In this document: piece after piece, positions 52,607 to 61,585 of the stretch
How positions within the stretch are numbered: the stretch's first letter is position 1
Layout of the letters: each line of letters begins with the position of its first letter
From: Paenibacillus sp. NFR01
GTDB taxonomy: Bacteria; Bacillota; Bacilli; Paenibacillales; Paenibacillaceae
DNA: 64,000 nt
Reading direction: 5' to 3'
NCBI RefSeq assembly: GCF_900111565.1
Contig: NZ_FOIK01000001.1
Location: 310,001-374,000, forward strand
The notes under the pieces: generated by a model
Database searches by the model: none
What the model saw: only the letters and a program-made list of their open reading frames with translations
Told to the model about the DNA's origin: nothing
Translations under genes and position numbers: made by a program

Positions 52607-53521
52607 GTGGAACTAAGGCAGCTGCAATATTTTCTGAAGGTAGCCCAGAAAGAGCATGTAACGAAAGCCGCGGAGGAACTGCATGTCGCCCAGTCTGCAG
52701 TCAGCCGGCAGATCCATCAGCTGGAAGAAGAGCTTGGGGTGGAGCTGTTTATGCAGAAAGGTCGTAATTTGCAGCTCACGCCGGTGGGCCAGCTCTTTCG
52801 TAAACGGGTCGAAAGCGTTCTGAGAGACCTGGAGCGTTCGGTCATGGAGATTCACGAATTTCTAGACCCGGAGCGCGGCGAGATCCGTATCGGCTTCCCG
52901 CACAGCTTGGGGACCCATCTGATTCCGACGATCGTTGCGGAATTCCGGCGACATTATCCGAACGTGAAGTTCCTTTTCAAACAGGGAACCTATTCTTCGT
53001 TAATCAAGGATGTCTTATCCGGAGAAGTGGATCTGGCCTTTATCTCGCCGTTTCCCGAGAACGACGGCAATGTAGCCGGCGATATCGTGATGACCGAAGA
53101 ATTGTTTGCGATCTTGCCTCAGAGCCATCCGCTGGCGGGAGAAGAGGTCATCCGGCTGGAACAGTTGGCGGATGAGAAATTCGTGCTGTTCAGCCAAGGC
53201 TACTCCCTGCGGCCGATCGTTTGGCAGGCGTGCCTGCAGGCAGGCTTTAAGCCGCAGATCGCTTTTGAAGGGGGAGAGACGGATACGATCCGCGGTCTGG
53301 TTGCCGCCGGAATGGGCGTTAGCCTGCTGCCGGAGACGGCGCTTTATCCGACGAGCCCGATGCAGCCGGCCAAGGTCAAGGTAATTGAACCGGTCGTTAC
53401 CCGTACGGTCGGCATCATCCATCGCAGCGACGGCAAGCTGCCGCTCGTTGCCCGTTCGTTCCGCATGTTCCTGTTGACTTACTTTAAAGACCGCAACAAC
53501 AACACCCCGCCAGGCTCCTAG
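52607..53521 (+). CDS. LysR-family regulator
   Basis: The 304-residue protein has an N-terminal winged HTH (KAAEELHVAQSAVSRQIHQLEEELGVELF) and a periplasmic-binding-like effector domain (about 90-300). It is most like the GltC/CzcR group by overall sequence, but the inducer is unknown. The GTG start lies 3 bases after the rhomboid stop, with coupled translation likely. Its own 3' end forms part of the terminator. Confidence 0.85.
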   Translation: MELRQLQYFLKVAQKEHVTKAAEELHVAQSAVSRQIHQLEEELGVELFMQKGRNLQLTPVGQLFRKRVESVLRDLERSVMEIHEFLDPERGEIRIGFPHSLGTHLIPTIVAEFRRHYPNVKFLFKQGTYSSLIKDVLSGEVDLAFISPFPENDGNVAGDIVMTEELFAILPQSHPLAGEEVIRLEQLADEKFVLFSQGYSLRPIVWQACLQAGFKPQIAFEGGETDTIRGLVAAGMGVSLLPETALYPTSPMQPAKVKVIEPVVTRTVGIIHRSDGKLPLVARSFRMFLLTYFKDRNNNTPPGS

Positions 53522-53540
53522 CCTGACGGGGTGTTTGATT
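53503..53540 (+). terminator. Terminator overlapping the LysR stop
   Basis: ACACCCCGCCAGGCT (from 53503) pairs with AGCCTGACGGGGTGT (to 53535) with one unpaired base on each side, then TTGATTTAG. The stop codon lies in the loop. Confidence 0.75.
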
Positions 53541-53571
53541 TAGTTCGTTCGTATTCGATTGCGTGCTGGGA

Positions 53572-54249
53572 TTAATCGCGGTTGCCAAGGAACATGGTAA
53601 CCAGGCGAAGTAGTTCAAGAATTGAGACGAGGGCTGCGGCGACATAAGTCAGTGCGGCAGCATTCAGCACTTTGGCGACGCCGCGGCTTTCATCGCCGTA
53701 GACGAAGCCGAGCTGTGGCATAATTTTGCGGGCACGGTTACTGGCATCGAACTCGACGGGCAGCGTCACGAGCTGGAACGCGACGGTAACCGAGAAGAAG
53801 ATGATACCAAGACCCACCAGATTCAGCGAGCTGAACAGGAAGCCGGCAAGAATCATAAACGGTGCCACGCCGGATGCGAAGTTGACGACCGGGAAAATCC
53901 GGTGGCGCAGCGCCAGCATCGGATAGGAGACTTTGTGCTGGATGGCGTGCCCCACTTCGTGGCAGGCTACCGAGATCGCTGCGATGGAACGTTCGTAGTA
54001 GACCGGCTCCGACAAACGCACAACGCGGTGAATTGGGTCGTAATGGTCGGAAAGTGCTCCGCGTACCGGCTCGATCGGCACATCGTGGAGTCCGTTCGCG
54101 TCAAGCATTCGGCGGGCGGCGTCATATCCGGTCAGCCCGCTCATGTTCGCAACTTTTGCCCATTTATTGAAGTTCCCCTTGACCCTGAACTGCGCCCACA
54201 AGGAAAACAGAAAGGCGATAAATACTAATAAATACATTAAAGACATCAT
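53572..54249 (-). CDS. yugP: YugP-type membrane zinc metallopeptidase
   Basis: The 225-residue protein has four membrane helices. The zinc motif HEVGH is at residues 97-101 (AACHEVGHAIQHK region). It belongs to the neutral zinc metallopeptidase family of Bacillus YugP, whose substrate is unknown. GGAGG at 54260-54264 is 10 bases from ATG 54249; ATG 54258 would overlap closely. The MerR gene upstream may be in the same transcript. Confidence 0.85.
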   Translation of the reverse strand: MMSLMYLLVFIAFLFSLWAQFRVKGNFNKWAKVANMSGLTGYDAARRMLDANGLHDVPIEPVRGALSDHYDPIHRVVRLSEPVYYERSIAAISVACHEVGHAIQHKVSYPMLALRHRIFPVVNFASGVAPFMILAGFLFSSLNLVGLGIIFFSVTVAFQLVTLPVEFDASNRARKIMPQLGFVYGDESRGVAKVLNAAALTYVAAALVSILELLRLVTMFLGNRD

Positions 54250-54273
54250 GATGTTCATTCCTCCACTAAGTAG

Positions 54274-54699
54274 TCATAAATTTTGCGAAAGCAAATATTT
54301 GATTGCTTCCATGCAAGCAAGTCCCTGCGGCAGGAGAGCGGCCAGCGCCCGCTTGGCCTGTTTTGGCTTCAATCCGCTGAGGACCGGCTCCAGGGCTTTG
54401 ACTTCCCGTTCCAGCTGCTGCATGTGAAGCTCCAATTCCACCAGTTTGTCCGAGACTTCGGCTTCCGGAGCGGCGGCACTCCATTTGCTCATGATGCTTT
54501 TGATTTCATCCAGGCTATATTTCTCCTGTTTTAACTGACTAATACGTTCAAGAGCGGCTAAGGTTTCATGGCTGTACAGCCGGTAATTTTTCTCAGTGCG
54601 CACTTCCGGAGAAATGAGTCCCAGCTTCGTGTAGTAATCAATGGTGCGTTCGCTGGTGTTTGCGGCCTTGGCCAATTCTCCGATCCGGTATAGTATCAT
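54274..54699 (-). CDS. MerR-family regulator
   Basis: The 141-residue protein has a MerR winged HTH at the N-terminus (YRIGELAKAANTSERTIDYYTKLGLI) and a long dimerising coiled coil (about 75-115). No conserved metal-binding Cys are in the C-terminal part; the single Cys in ACMEAIKYLL is not a metal motif. The effector is unknown. It precedes yugP by 24 bp on the same strand. Confidence 0.82.
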   Translation of the reverse strand: MILYRIGELAKAANTSERTIDYYTKLGLISPEVRTEKNYRLYSHETLAALERISQLKQEKYSLDEIKSIMSKWSAAAPEAEVSDKLVELELHMQQLEREVKALEPVLSGLKPKQAKRALAALLPQGLACMEAIKYLLSQNL

Positions 54700-54719
54700 A
54701 TCCCCATTTCAATTCACCT

Positions 54720-55209
54720 CATTAATCGACCGCCACGATGCGGGCGGCAGCTTTGTTTCTTTCTATTATATAATGATATCAAACCACAAACCGTACAGTC
54801 AAACGTCATGCTTACTTTATGTATATGCATCGGGTGTTCTATAAATGCAGATATATTACCGAGTATATACATAACACGGTGTGTAATATATCGTAGGAAT
54901 CGTTGCAGTTTAGTCACTTTCTTCATGAAAAATGAATTAAAGTACAAATGGTTGTGCGGTATAATGAAAATAGTGCAGTAATTTGCATGAATATTTTTGA
55001 CATACACTCAGCATGTTTCAATTGTGGAATACATAATAATAGAGCGAAATGAATAGGCATTTCATCCCGACACGATCAATATGTAACAGTTATAACCGCA
55101 GGAGTCCCTTGAAGTGGTGAGGATTTTTACTGAACGATGGTTAATTTAGCGGGCGAGGAGCCATTTACGTAGCCGGCATAATTTAAAGCGTATATTCAAA
55201 AAAATTGTC
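54720..55209. other. Gene-free AT-rich upstream region of amtB
   Basis: No convincing gene was found. A minus-strand ORF of 97 codons here lacks a binding site and family. A TATAAT at 54960-54965 and a GAAATG/CATTTC hairpin (about 55048-55065) are the only local features noted. Confidence 0.5.
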
Positions 55210-55239
55210 TTGTCAATTTACCTGACTTCTGATTATAAT
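55210..55239 (+). promoter_or_regulatory. Promoter of amtB
   Basis: TTGTCA (55210-55215), 18 bp, TATAAT (55234-55239). The -35 box overlaps GlnR/TnrA-type site 1. Confidence 0.7.
55211..55227 (+). promoter_or_regulatory. GlnR/TnrA-type site 1
   Basis: TGTCA-ATTTACC-TGACT matches TGTNA-N7-TNACA in all but the last base. It overlaps the -35 box, where binding would alter transcription. Confidence 0.55.
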
Positions 55240-55260
55240 GACATTAAGAGTTTCACGCTT

Positions 55261-55277
55261 TGTTAGAAAATATGACA
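55261..55277 (+). promoter_or_regulatory. GlnR/TnrA-type site 2
   Basis: TGTTA-GAAAATA-TGACA matches the TGTNA-N7-TNACA consensus perfectly. It lies 50 bp downstream of site 1 in the transcribed leader, a repression position. Confidence 0.7.
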
Positions 55278-55297
55278 TTAGGGGAGTGGGGTAACGT

Positions 55298-56692
55298 ATG
55301 AAAAAGAAATTACTGATGATGTTCCTGGCTATGGTCACACTAATGATCTACCCGGTCAGCGCTTTTGCCGCTGACGGACCTACCGCACCTGATCTGCAAA
55401 TCGGATTGGATACGGCATTTACGTTCCTGGCCTTTATTCTTGTATTCTTTATGCAAGCGGGTTTTGCAATGCTGGAAGCTGGTTCGGTCCGCATGAAAAA
55501 CGCCGGCCACGTTGCCGGTAAAACGGTACTGACTCTCGCGATTGCGAGCCTTTGTTTTTGGGCCCTCGGCTTCGGTCTCGGCTTCGGCAACGGCAACGAT
55601 TTCTTCGGAACGACAGGTTTCCTGTACAGCGGAGACACACAAGCGGATGCTTTCGCAAACGCTCTTGGATTCTCCGACGTTACCCTGAACGTTAAATTCC
55701 TGTTCCAAATGGCTTTTGCGGCAGTATCCCTGGCGATTGTATCCGGTGGTATGGCTGAACGCGCCAAACTGAGCGTGTACATCATCTTCGGTATCCTGTT
55801 CTCGGTTGTTATTTATCCGGTAGTTGCTCACTGGGTATGGGGCGGCGGCTGGTTGGCGCAAATGGGCATGCAAGACTATGCCGGTTCTACGGTAGTCCAT
55901 CTGACTGGCGCTACTGCGGCTGTGGTCGCAACGATCCTGCTCAAACCTCGTCTCGGCAAGTTTAATAAAGAAGGCAAACCGGTTATTATTCCGGGCCATA
56001 ACCAAGTGTTCACGGTACTGGGCGTAATCATCCTTTGGTTCGGCTGGTTCGGCTTTAACCCAGGCAGCGCGTTGTCGCCGATGGGCGGATTCTTCGGCCA
56101 CGTTGCCCTCACGACAAACATTGCGGCTGCTGCAGGCGGTCTGGCTGCACTGATTGCTTCCTGGTTGTACTTTGGAAAATCCGACATTCCTGCAATGCTG
56201 AACGGCGTATTGGCTGCACTCGTTGCTATCACCGGTGCCTGCGCTTACGTACAGCCTTGGGCTGCTGTAGTCATTGGTCTAATTGCCGGAGCATTCACCT
56301 TCATGACTTCGCAATGGCTGGAACGCGCGGGACTCGACGATCCGATCTACGCTTTCTCCGTGCATGGCATCGCCGGTATGTGGGGGGCGATTTCCACAGG
56401 TCTCTTTGCAGACCCGAAACTGATTGAAAAAGGTGCGCTTGTAGGTAAAGCCGGTTTGTTCTATGACGGCGGATTCCACCAAGTGGGCGTTCAAGCGCTG
56501 GGCGTGATTGGAAGCTTCGCATTCGTAGCCGTAATGTCCTTCATTATCCTGTACGTTATCAAACTGGTGAACGGTCTGCGTGTAACGGAAGAAGAAGAAT
56601 TGGTAGGTTTGGACCTTAGCGAACACGGCACATACGGCTATCCGGAGCAAATGAAGCTGATCGCTGAATCGGAATCCAAAACGCTGAACTAA
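55298..56692 (+). CDS. amtB: Ammonium transporter
   Basis: The 464-residue protein has a signal peptide (MKKKLLMMFLAMVTLMIYPVSAFA) and 11 membrane helices. Amt signatures include QAGFAMLEAGSVRMKNAGHVA and DDPIYAFSVHGIAGMWGAI with the paired His of the pore. It takes up ammonium under nitrogen limitation. Two GlnR/TnrA-type sites precede it. Unlike B. subtilis amtB-glnK, no PII gene follows. Confidence 0.92.
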   Translation: MKKKLLMMFLAMVTLMIYPVSAFAADGPTAPDLQIGLDTAFTFLAFILVFFMQAGFAMLEAGSVRMKNAGHVAGKTVLTLAIASLCFWALGFGLGFGNGNDFFGTTGFLYSGDTQADAFANALGFSDVTLNVKFLFQMAFAAVSLAIVSGGMAERAKLSVYIIFGILFSVVIYPVVAHWVWGGGWLAQMGMQDYAGSTVVHLTGATAAVVATILLKPRLGKFNKEGKPVIIPGHNQVFTVLGVIILWFGWFGFNPGSALSPMGGFFGHVALTTNIAAAAGGLAALIASWLYFGKSDIPAMLNGVLAALVAITGACAYVQPWAAVVIGLIAGAFTFMTSQWLERAGLDDPIYAFSVHGIAGMWGAISTGLFADPKLIEKGALVGKAGLFYDGGFHQVGVQALGVIGSFAFVAVMSFIILYVIKLVNGLRVTEEEELVGLDLSEHGTYGYPEQMKLIAESESKTLN

Positions 56693-56726
56693 TTTCATAC
56701 TTTCATTCACCTGGGAGGCGGACCGC

Positions 56727-57794
56727 GTGGCGGATTGGAACAAAGACAGAGAACTCACGTCCATCTCAACAGCCGGTACGCCGGAAGAGCTAAGGGCAAG
56801 GCGAATCGCCTGCCAGTCCGCTCTCCTGAAACAGTTAAATGTTATTCCGATTGCAGATTGGGTATCCGTGGTCAACGACATGCACGACGCGGTCGCCAAG
56901 ACGGCGGTGACCCTTTGCGAGGCGCAGATGAAAGAGGCGGGCTACGGCCCGCCTCCCTGCGCCTATTCCTTTATTGTATTCGGCAGCGCCGGAAGGCGGG
57001 AGAGTACGCTTTGGAGCGATCAGGATAACGGATTGATTATTGAAGGAGAAGCCGACGGGGCTAAGCGCAATTATTTTGACGCTTTTGGCGTCCGATTATC
57101 CGATCTGCTTGAGCAGGTGGGTTACGAAAAATGCGAAGGCAAAGTGATGTGTTCCGAACCGTTGTGGCGCAAAACACTGACGGAATGGAAAGAACAGTTG
57201 GCCGGCTGGATGAAGGATCTGGAATGGGAGCCGGTCCGGTATCTGATCATCGCATCCGATATGCGGCATGTTGCCGGCAGTGCCCGATTGTCAGAGGAAT
57301 GGCAGGAGGCGTTCCATGCCGGATTTGTCGGCAACGAGAAATTGTATACCGCCGTTTTACGGAATACAGTCCGTCATAAAGCCACGTTGAATATTTTGGG
57401 ACAAGTGCTGATCGAACGTTTTGGTGATCATGCCGGTGGATTCGATATCAAATACGGAGTGTATATTCCGCTCGTCAATATTGTCAGGCACATGTCCATC
57501 CTGCATGGAATCCGTGAAAGCTCAACGCTGGAGCGGCTGGATGCACTGGATGAGCTAAACAAATATCATCATCTTGAAGAGGTTCGCCGTACGTTCAAGA
57601 CTGCATTGCGTTTAAGGACCAATACGCCCTATAAAGAGCTGGACGGGTTATTGGAGGGCAGTGACTACATGGCTGAACAAGATCTAAAGAACAAGCAGCT
57701 CTTCTTGGAGCTGCGGGAAAGTCTGCTGCTTGTCAGACGCCTGCATCGGGCGCTGCAGCGTCAGCTCCGGTCAGCGGAAAGGAGACAATCATGA
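56727..57794 (+). CDS. DUF294 nucleotidyltransferase-like protein (GlnD-like)
   Basis: The 355-residue protein has a GlnD/DUF294-type nucleotidyltransferase core with the motif VFGSAGRRESTLWSDQDNGLI (Gly-Ser, then two Asp) and a DUF294 C-terminal domain (about 200-350). GlnD uridylylates PII in proteobacteria; here the substrate is unknown. No CBS or HD domain is present. The GTG at 56727 follows GGGAGGCGGACC. It follows amtB by 34 bp and overlaps the exonuclease gene by ATGA. Confidence 0.8.
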   Translation: MADWNKDRELTSISTAGTPEELRARRIACQSALLKQLNVIPIADWVSVVNDMHDAVAKTAVTLCEAQMKEAGYGPPPCAYSFIVFGSAGRRESTLWSDQDNGLIIEGEADGAKRNYFDAFGVRLSDLLEQVGYEKCEGKVMCSEPLWRKTLTEWKEQLAGWMKDLEWEPVRYLIIASDMRHVAGSARLSEEWQEAFHAGFVGNEKLYTAVLRNTVRHKATLNILGQVLIERFGDHAGGFDIKYGVYIPLVNIVRHMSILHGIRESSTLERLDALDELNKYHHLEEVRRTFKTALRLRTNTPYKELDGLLEGSDYMAEQDLKNKQLFLELRESLLLVRRLHRALQRQLRSAERRQS

Positions 57795-58540
57795 AGGAGC
57801 CGAAACAAGGCGGAGGATTCTGGAACAATCTGCGGCAAGGCGGAATGCCGTCCGCGTTCGCTTCGATCCGGGGCGGGGAATCGGCCCAGCAAACTGCGCA
57901 GCAAATGGCCTTTATCCGTTCACTGATGCGCGAGAAACGGCGGCCAGAAGCATTGCGAACGCCGCTTACGGAGCTGGATACGGTCATTTTTGATTTGGAG
58001 ACTACCGGATTTTCGCATCAGCATGGCGATGAGATTATGTCTTTCGGCGCTATTCGGGTTGTCGGTGACAAGGTAAAGTACGACGAGTGCTTTTATACGC
58101 TGGTCAATTGCCAGACGGTGATTCCGGATAACATTACCAAGCTGACGGGCATTTCCCCGGAAATGACGGCAGGAGCCCCTTCTTTGATCGACGGATTGCA
58201 TAATTTCATGTCCTTTGTGGGACAACGTGTGCTTGTTGCACATGGCAGTGCGCATGATAAGGCATTTTTGAATGCCGCCTTGTGGAAAACTTCAAAAGTA
58301 CAGCTCACTCACCGGGTACTGGATACAATGATGTTGGCCCGAACGCTCGAACCGCATCGCAGCACTTATACGCTTGATGAGCTTCTAGCGGTGCACAGCA
58401 TCCCGATTCAGGGGCGGCATCATGCGCTGGAAGATGCCAAGATGACGGCAGAGCTGTGGGTCTCCTATATCCGCGAAATCCTGAACACCGGCCAAGTGGA
58501 GACGCTGGGCGACTTGTACACCTATTTAAGCCGAACATAA
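57791..58540 (+). CDS. DnaQ-like 3'-5' exonuclease
   Basis: The 249-residue protein has the DEDDh exonuclease motifs: FDLETTGFS (Asp, Glu), VAHGSAHDKAFL (Asp) and the HHALEDAKMTAEL His-Asp pair. Residues 1-60 form a charged N-terminal extension. The pairing of a DUF294 protein with a DnaQ-like exonuclease is also known in proteobacteria next to transporters. It is translated by ATGA overlap with the nucleotidyltransferase gene. Its role in nitrogen control is unknown. Confidence 0.85.
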   Translation: MKEPKQGGGFWNNLRQGGMPSAFASIRGGESAQQTAQQMAFIRSLMREKRRPEALRTPLTELDTVIFDLETTGFSHQHGDEIMSFGAIRVVGDKVKYDECFYTLVNCQTVIPDNITKLTGISPEMTAGAPSLIDGLHNFMSFVGQRVLVAHGSAHDKAFLNAALWKTSKVQLTHRVLDTMMLARTLEPHRSTYTLDELLAVHSIPIQGRHHALEDAKMTAELWVSYIREILNTGQVETLGDLYTYLSRT

Positions 58541-59180
58541 GGCGGTCATACCGCAGCTGGCTCCGGCGGTACCGGGAATGCTGCGACCGCTCAATATAGT
58601 TGATAAAGACAGCATCAAGAGCATGCAGCGGGTTTGGCGCTACGTGGGTTCACCGGAGGTTCGCCGCTTGTGAACTTGCCGCCCGCTGCGGCAGTGCCCG
58701 GCAGGTTCCGCAAGCCTCAAGCGGAATGCTGAACAGCGCATGCTTCCCCAGTATGGGTTGTGCGGAAAATGAGGTCCATGTCGACAGCCATTTTCCCCGG
58801 TTTGCTGTCATCTGTTCACCCCTCTCTTCATTGGATTTCGTCTCTGACGGAATCCTCTTTTTTTGCGATATTGACAAGTTCCAATAAAGGCTTGGGGATT
58901 CCGGTCGAAGAAACGATCGGTCTGGTGGGAACCTAATACTCGCTGTTTATCCCTGAGGTCGAAACAGAGATTATGCCTGCTGCCCGGGAACCAGTGATTG
59001 GAGTTGCCGCCCTCGGAACATAGACTCACGGCTTCTTGTCGGGTGAGTGGACCGAGGAACGCAAACGTCTTCGGCTTGTTTTCTCCGGCGCCTGGAGATC
59101 GCAAGCGGGCCGCGGTATCCTTTGATGTGTACGATCGGTGGAGCGGCACGCGCTAAAGCCGTCTGATGTAGTATGATCCC
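58541..59180. other. 640-bp stretch without a recognisable gene
   Basis: Both strands have only short ORFs (95 and 113 codons at most) without family resemblance or good binding sites. A minus-strand segment near 58811 starts MTANRGKWLSTWTSF, faintly like the start of SGNH hydrolases, but similarity stops at once. The region may be decayed coding DNA at the edge of an acquired patch. Confidence 0.45.
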
Positions 59181-59723
59181 TTACATATTCCTCTCAAACA
59201 ATGACCCCAGTTGTTCAGCCAAGACATGATGCGGGATCGGTTTGTCATTCATAAACCACCATTCCACTACCCCGACGAATGCGGATGCTACAAACCTCAC
59301 GATTAACTCATCGTTTAATCCCTGGTTTTCCCCCTTGGTAACGTCCACCTCTTGCTTAAATTCTTCGATAAGATAATTAAGGAACCTGGTGCGGAAATAA
59401 GGAGCTCCTTTACTGGCTAGCATCAAAGAAAAAAAAGAATAATTTCGTTCGAAATATTCAGTCCATAGCGGTGCTCCGATAAAAAAGTCCGGATCTGCTC
59501 CCCTGCAAATTTCTCGGAGCTCATTGATATGCGACTCGACAAGCTTATCGAGTAAATCAAATTTATCTAAGTAATGAAGGTAAATGGTCCCCCGACTTAC
59601 ATTGGCCCTGTCGGATATGTCTTGAATCGTAATGTCATCGAAATTCTTTTTAGACATCAATTCAATAACCGCGTTCTTGATTGCTTCTTGCGTTTTACCT
59701 ATTCTTCGATCCACTTTAGACAT
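59181..59723 (-). CDS. TetR-family regulator
   Basis: The 180-residue protein has an N-terminal TetR HTH (TIQDISDRANVSRGTIYLHYLDKFDLL) and a C-terminal TetR_C-like ligand domain. Its DNA is more AT-rich than the neighbours. ATG 59723 follows GGTGAG; the frame is open to 59804 without support. It diverges from the alpha/beta hydrolase gene, which it probably controls. Confidence 0.82.
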   Translation of the reverse strand: MSKVDRRIGKTQEAIKNAVIELMSKKNFDDITIQDISDRANVSRGTIYLHYLDKFDLLDKLVESHINELREICRGADPDFFIGAPLWTEYFERNYSFFSLMLASKGAPYFRTRFLNYLIEEFKQEVDVTKGENQGLNDELIVRFVASAFVGVVEWWFMNDKPIPHHVLAEQLGSLFERNM

Positions 59724-59842
59724 CAAACTCACCAGACTTTCAAGAAATAATAAACAATGTTCTAACCTTTGTTCACTAATTAACAAATCACGCTGATCTA
59801 ACAATTGAGGGTTTTCAGTACTCGAATATAATTATAGACATG

Positions 59843-59870
59843 TTCATTAATATATCAATATTCATTAATG
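59843..59870. promoter_or_regulatory. Candidate TetR operator
   Basis: TTCATTAAT is repeated at 59843-59851 and 59861-59869. CATTAAT (59845-59851) and ATTAATG (59864-59870) also form an inverted repeat. It lies in the 311-bp divergent gap between the TetR and hydrolase genes. Confidence 0.5.
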
Positions 59871-60034
59871 TACAATTGTTAATTTATGAGGAGGTTGAAC
59901 GCTGCGATAATAAGAAACCTGCCATCGAGTGAACACTATGGAGATTACGCTGAAAGATAATGTGCTGTGTCTGCCTATGTGCAGGAATCGTGTTGAAAAG
60001 GTAAATCAAAATAAAAAGTATGGAGGAATAATAC

Positions 60035-60961
60035 ATGCAAAATTATATGAAAATGGACGTAACATTCGAGAGTGCTGGAGTAAAGATCGCTGGCCATTTA
60101 TACACCCCAAAAGGAAAGGTTGACGGTCTGCGCCCCGCGATCGTCGTCGGCCATCCCGGCACCGCCGTAAAGGAGCAGAGCGCTGGACTCTACGCAAAGC
60201 GACTTGCAGAGCAAGGCTTCATTACACTTACCTTTGATGCGGCCTATCAGGGAGAAAGCGGAGGCGAGCCAAGGGGGCTGGAGGACCCCGCCCATCGAGT
60301 GGAGGACTTCAAAGCCGCCGTCTCGTTCCTTAGCACACGCAACGAGGTCGACCCGGAGCGCATCGGGGTGCTTGGCATTTGCGCCTCTGGCGGTTACGTT
60401 ATTCCGGCTACGGTTACCGACCAACGCGTTAAGGCCGTTGCCACTGTTAGCGCGGCCGACATCCATCTTCAATTCCGTAAAGGAAGTGACGGCAAGCAGG
60501 ACTCTGCCGTTTTTAGGGGCATGCTCGATGCAGCGGCGAAGGCTCGCACTACGGAAGCCCGCGGAGAAGGAATGGGCGTGTTTCCGATCTTTCCTGCAAC
60601 CGAAGACGAAGCTCGCGCATTGGGGGATCTGCACGCCTTCGAGGGATGGGAATACTACTGCACCGATCGCGCGCAGCATCCACGTTCGGCTAAGTTTTTT
60701 ACCTGGAACAGTATAGACCGAATCGCCTATTTTGAAGCATTTCGGTTCATTGACCAGATCTCTCCTCGTCCGCTCCTCATGATCGCCGGAAATCAAGCGG
60801 TCACGTCGTGGATGACGACCGAAGCCATTGCGAACGCAAAAGAGCCAAAGGAACTGTTCTGGATAGATGGCGCCACCCATGTTGATACTTACGACAAAGA
60901 CGAGTATGTAACAACTGCGGTTTCGAAGCTCGCGGAGTTTTTCCTCACAAATCTTTCCTAA
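60035..60961 (+). CDS. Alpha/beta hydrolase
   Basis: The 308-residue protein has the alpha/beta hydrolase fold: AIVVGHPGT for the oxyanion region, nucleophile elbow GICASGGYV (Cys116 or Ser118), a late Asp region and the final ATHVDTY His. The YcjY/dienelactone-type family often has Cys in the elbow. The substrate is unknown. The ATG is preceded by TGGAGGAATAATAC. A divergent TetR regulator suggests inducible detoxification. Confidence 0.8.
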   Translation: MQNYMKMDVTFESAGVKIAGHLYTPKGKVDGLRPAIVVGHPGTAVKEQSAGLYAKRLAEQGFITLTFDAAYQGESGGEPRGLEDPAHRVEDFKAAVSFLSTRNEVDPERIGVLGICASGGYVIPATVTDQRVKAVATVSAADIHLQFRKGSDGKQDSAVFRGMLDAAAKARTTEARGEGMGVFPIFPATEDEARALGDLHAFEGWEYYCTDRAQHPRSAKFFTWNSIDRIAYFEAFRFIDQISPRPLLMIAGNQAVTSWMTTEAIANAKEPKELFWIDGATHVDTYDKDEYVTTAVSKLAEFFLTNLS

Positions 60962-61072
60962 TTCTTTTTGGTTTATGACAAGATTTCATTATCTCAAAAC
61001 GGTGTCTTTGGCTGCATGCGCGGGCAACGGCGGTAGCCCTTGTAAAGACTTAGCTGTGGGTCTCTCTGCGAC

Positions 61073-61360
61073 GAAATTGCGGAGAAAAACCAAAGGAGTG
61101 TAGCAACTGATTCCGGCGTAAGCAAAGCAACGCTCTATAACAATCCTGAGATATGTGTGCGGATCGAATCGCTTCGTCAACAGCAAGCTCAAGTACCGAC
61201 ACCAAAACAAATCAAGCGAGAAATGGATGAAAACAACAAGGACGCCATCATGGCTTCGCTAAAACGTAAGATGAAGAAGCTCGAGGGAGAAAATAAAAAG
61301 TTGCGAGAACGGAGGTCTATCAAAGGATTTGAGAGAATGCCTGTTGCCCTATTCATCTGA
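61073..61360 (+). pseudogene. Remnant of a Tn554 TnpC-like (DUF6262) gene
   Basis: In the frame starting at 61073 the reading is EIAEKNQRSVATDSGVSKAT then LYNNPEICVRIESLRQQQAQ and onward to KMKKLEGENKKLRE. The HTH followed by IESLR and the coiled coil are typical of TnpC of Tn554-family site-specific elements. An in-frame stop lies at about 61040, and the C-terminus after KKLRE is unrelated. No tnpA or tnpB is seen, so this is a truncated leftover. Confidence 0.65.
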
Positions 61361-61536
61361 TCCGGCGTGTGCGTGCATGTGTTTTTGTGGGTGAGTTTGC
61401 TAGAGCATATTGCCGAACATACAAATTTTTTATAAAGTCGTTCTTGCATCCAGGCGAACTCCGATCTTTACGGAACGTGTGTGTAGTAAAACCTTATTTT
61501 CGAATTTATTAAAGTAACGGATACGATAGTTAAATA
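61361..61536. other. Gene-free AT-rich stretch after the transposon remnant
   Basis: No gene, repeat or clear transposon end was found between the remnant and the terminator of the JAMM gene. Confidence 0.45.
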
Positions 61537-61585
61537 TAAAGGGTTCCACATATTAGTTATGTACAACATGTAGAACTCTTTATTT
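61537..61585 (-). terminator. Terminator after the JAMM gene
   Basis: AAAGGGTTCCACAT (from about 61537) pairs imperfectly with ATGTAGAACTCTTT (about 61569-61582). Minus-strand T-rich sequence follows. Confidence 0.55.

Noticed and set aside
54714..55007. Minus-strand ORF of 97 codons upstream of amtB
   Set aside because: AT-rich, no binding site, no family resemblance; it is probably chance in promoter DNA.
58650..58877. Start of an SGNH hydrolase gene on the minus strand
   Set aside because: Only about 12 residues look similar; the rest has no catalytic motifs.
59929..60123. Small ORF overlapping the start of the alpha/beta hydrolase
   Set aside because: Overlaps a well-supported gene in another frame and has no good binding site.
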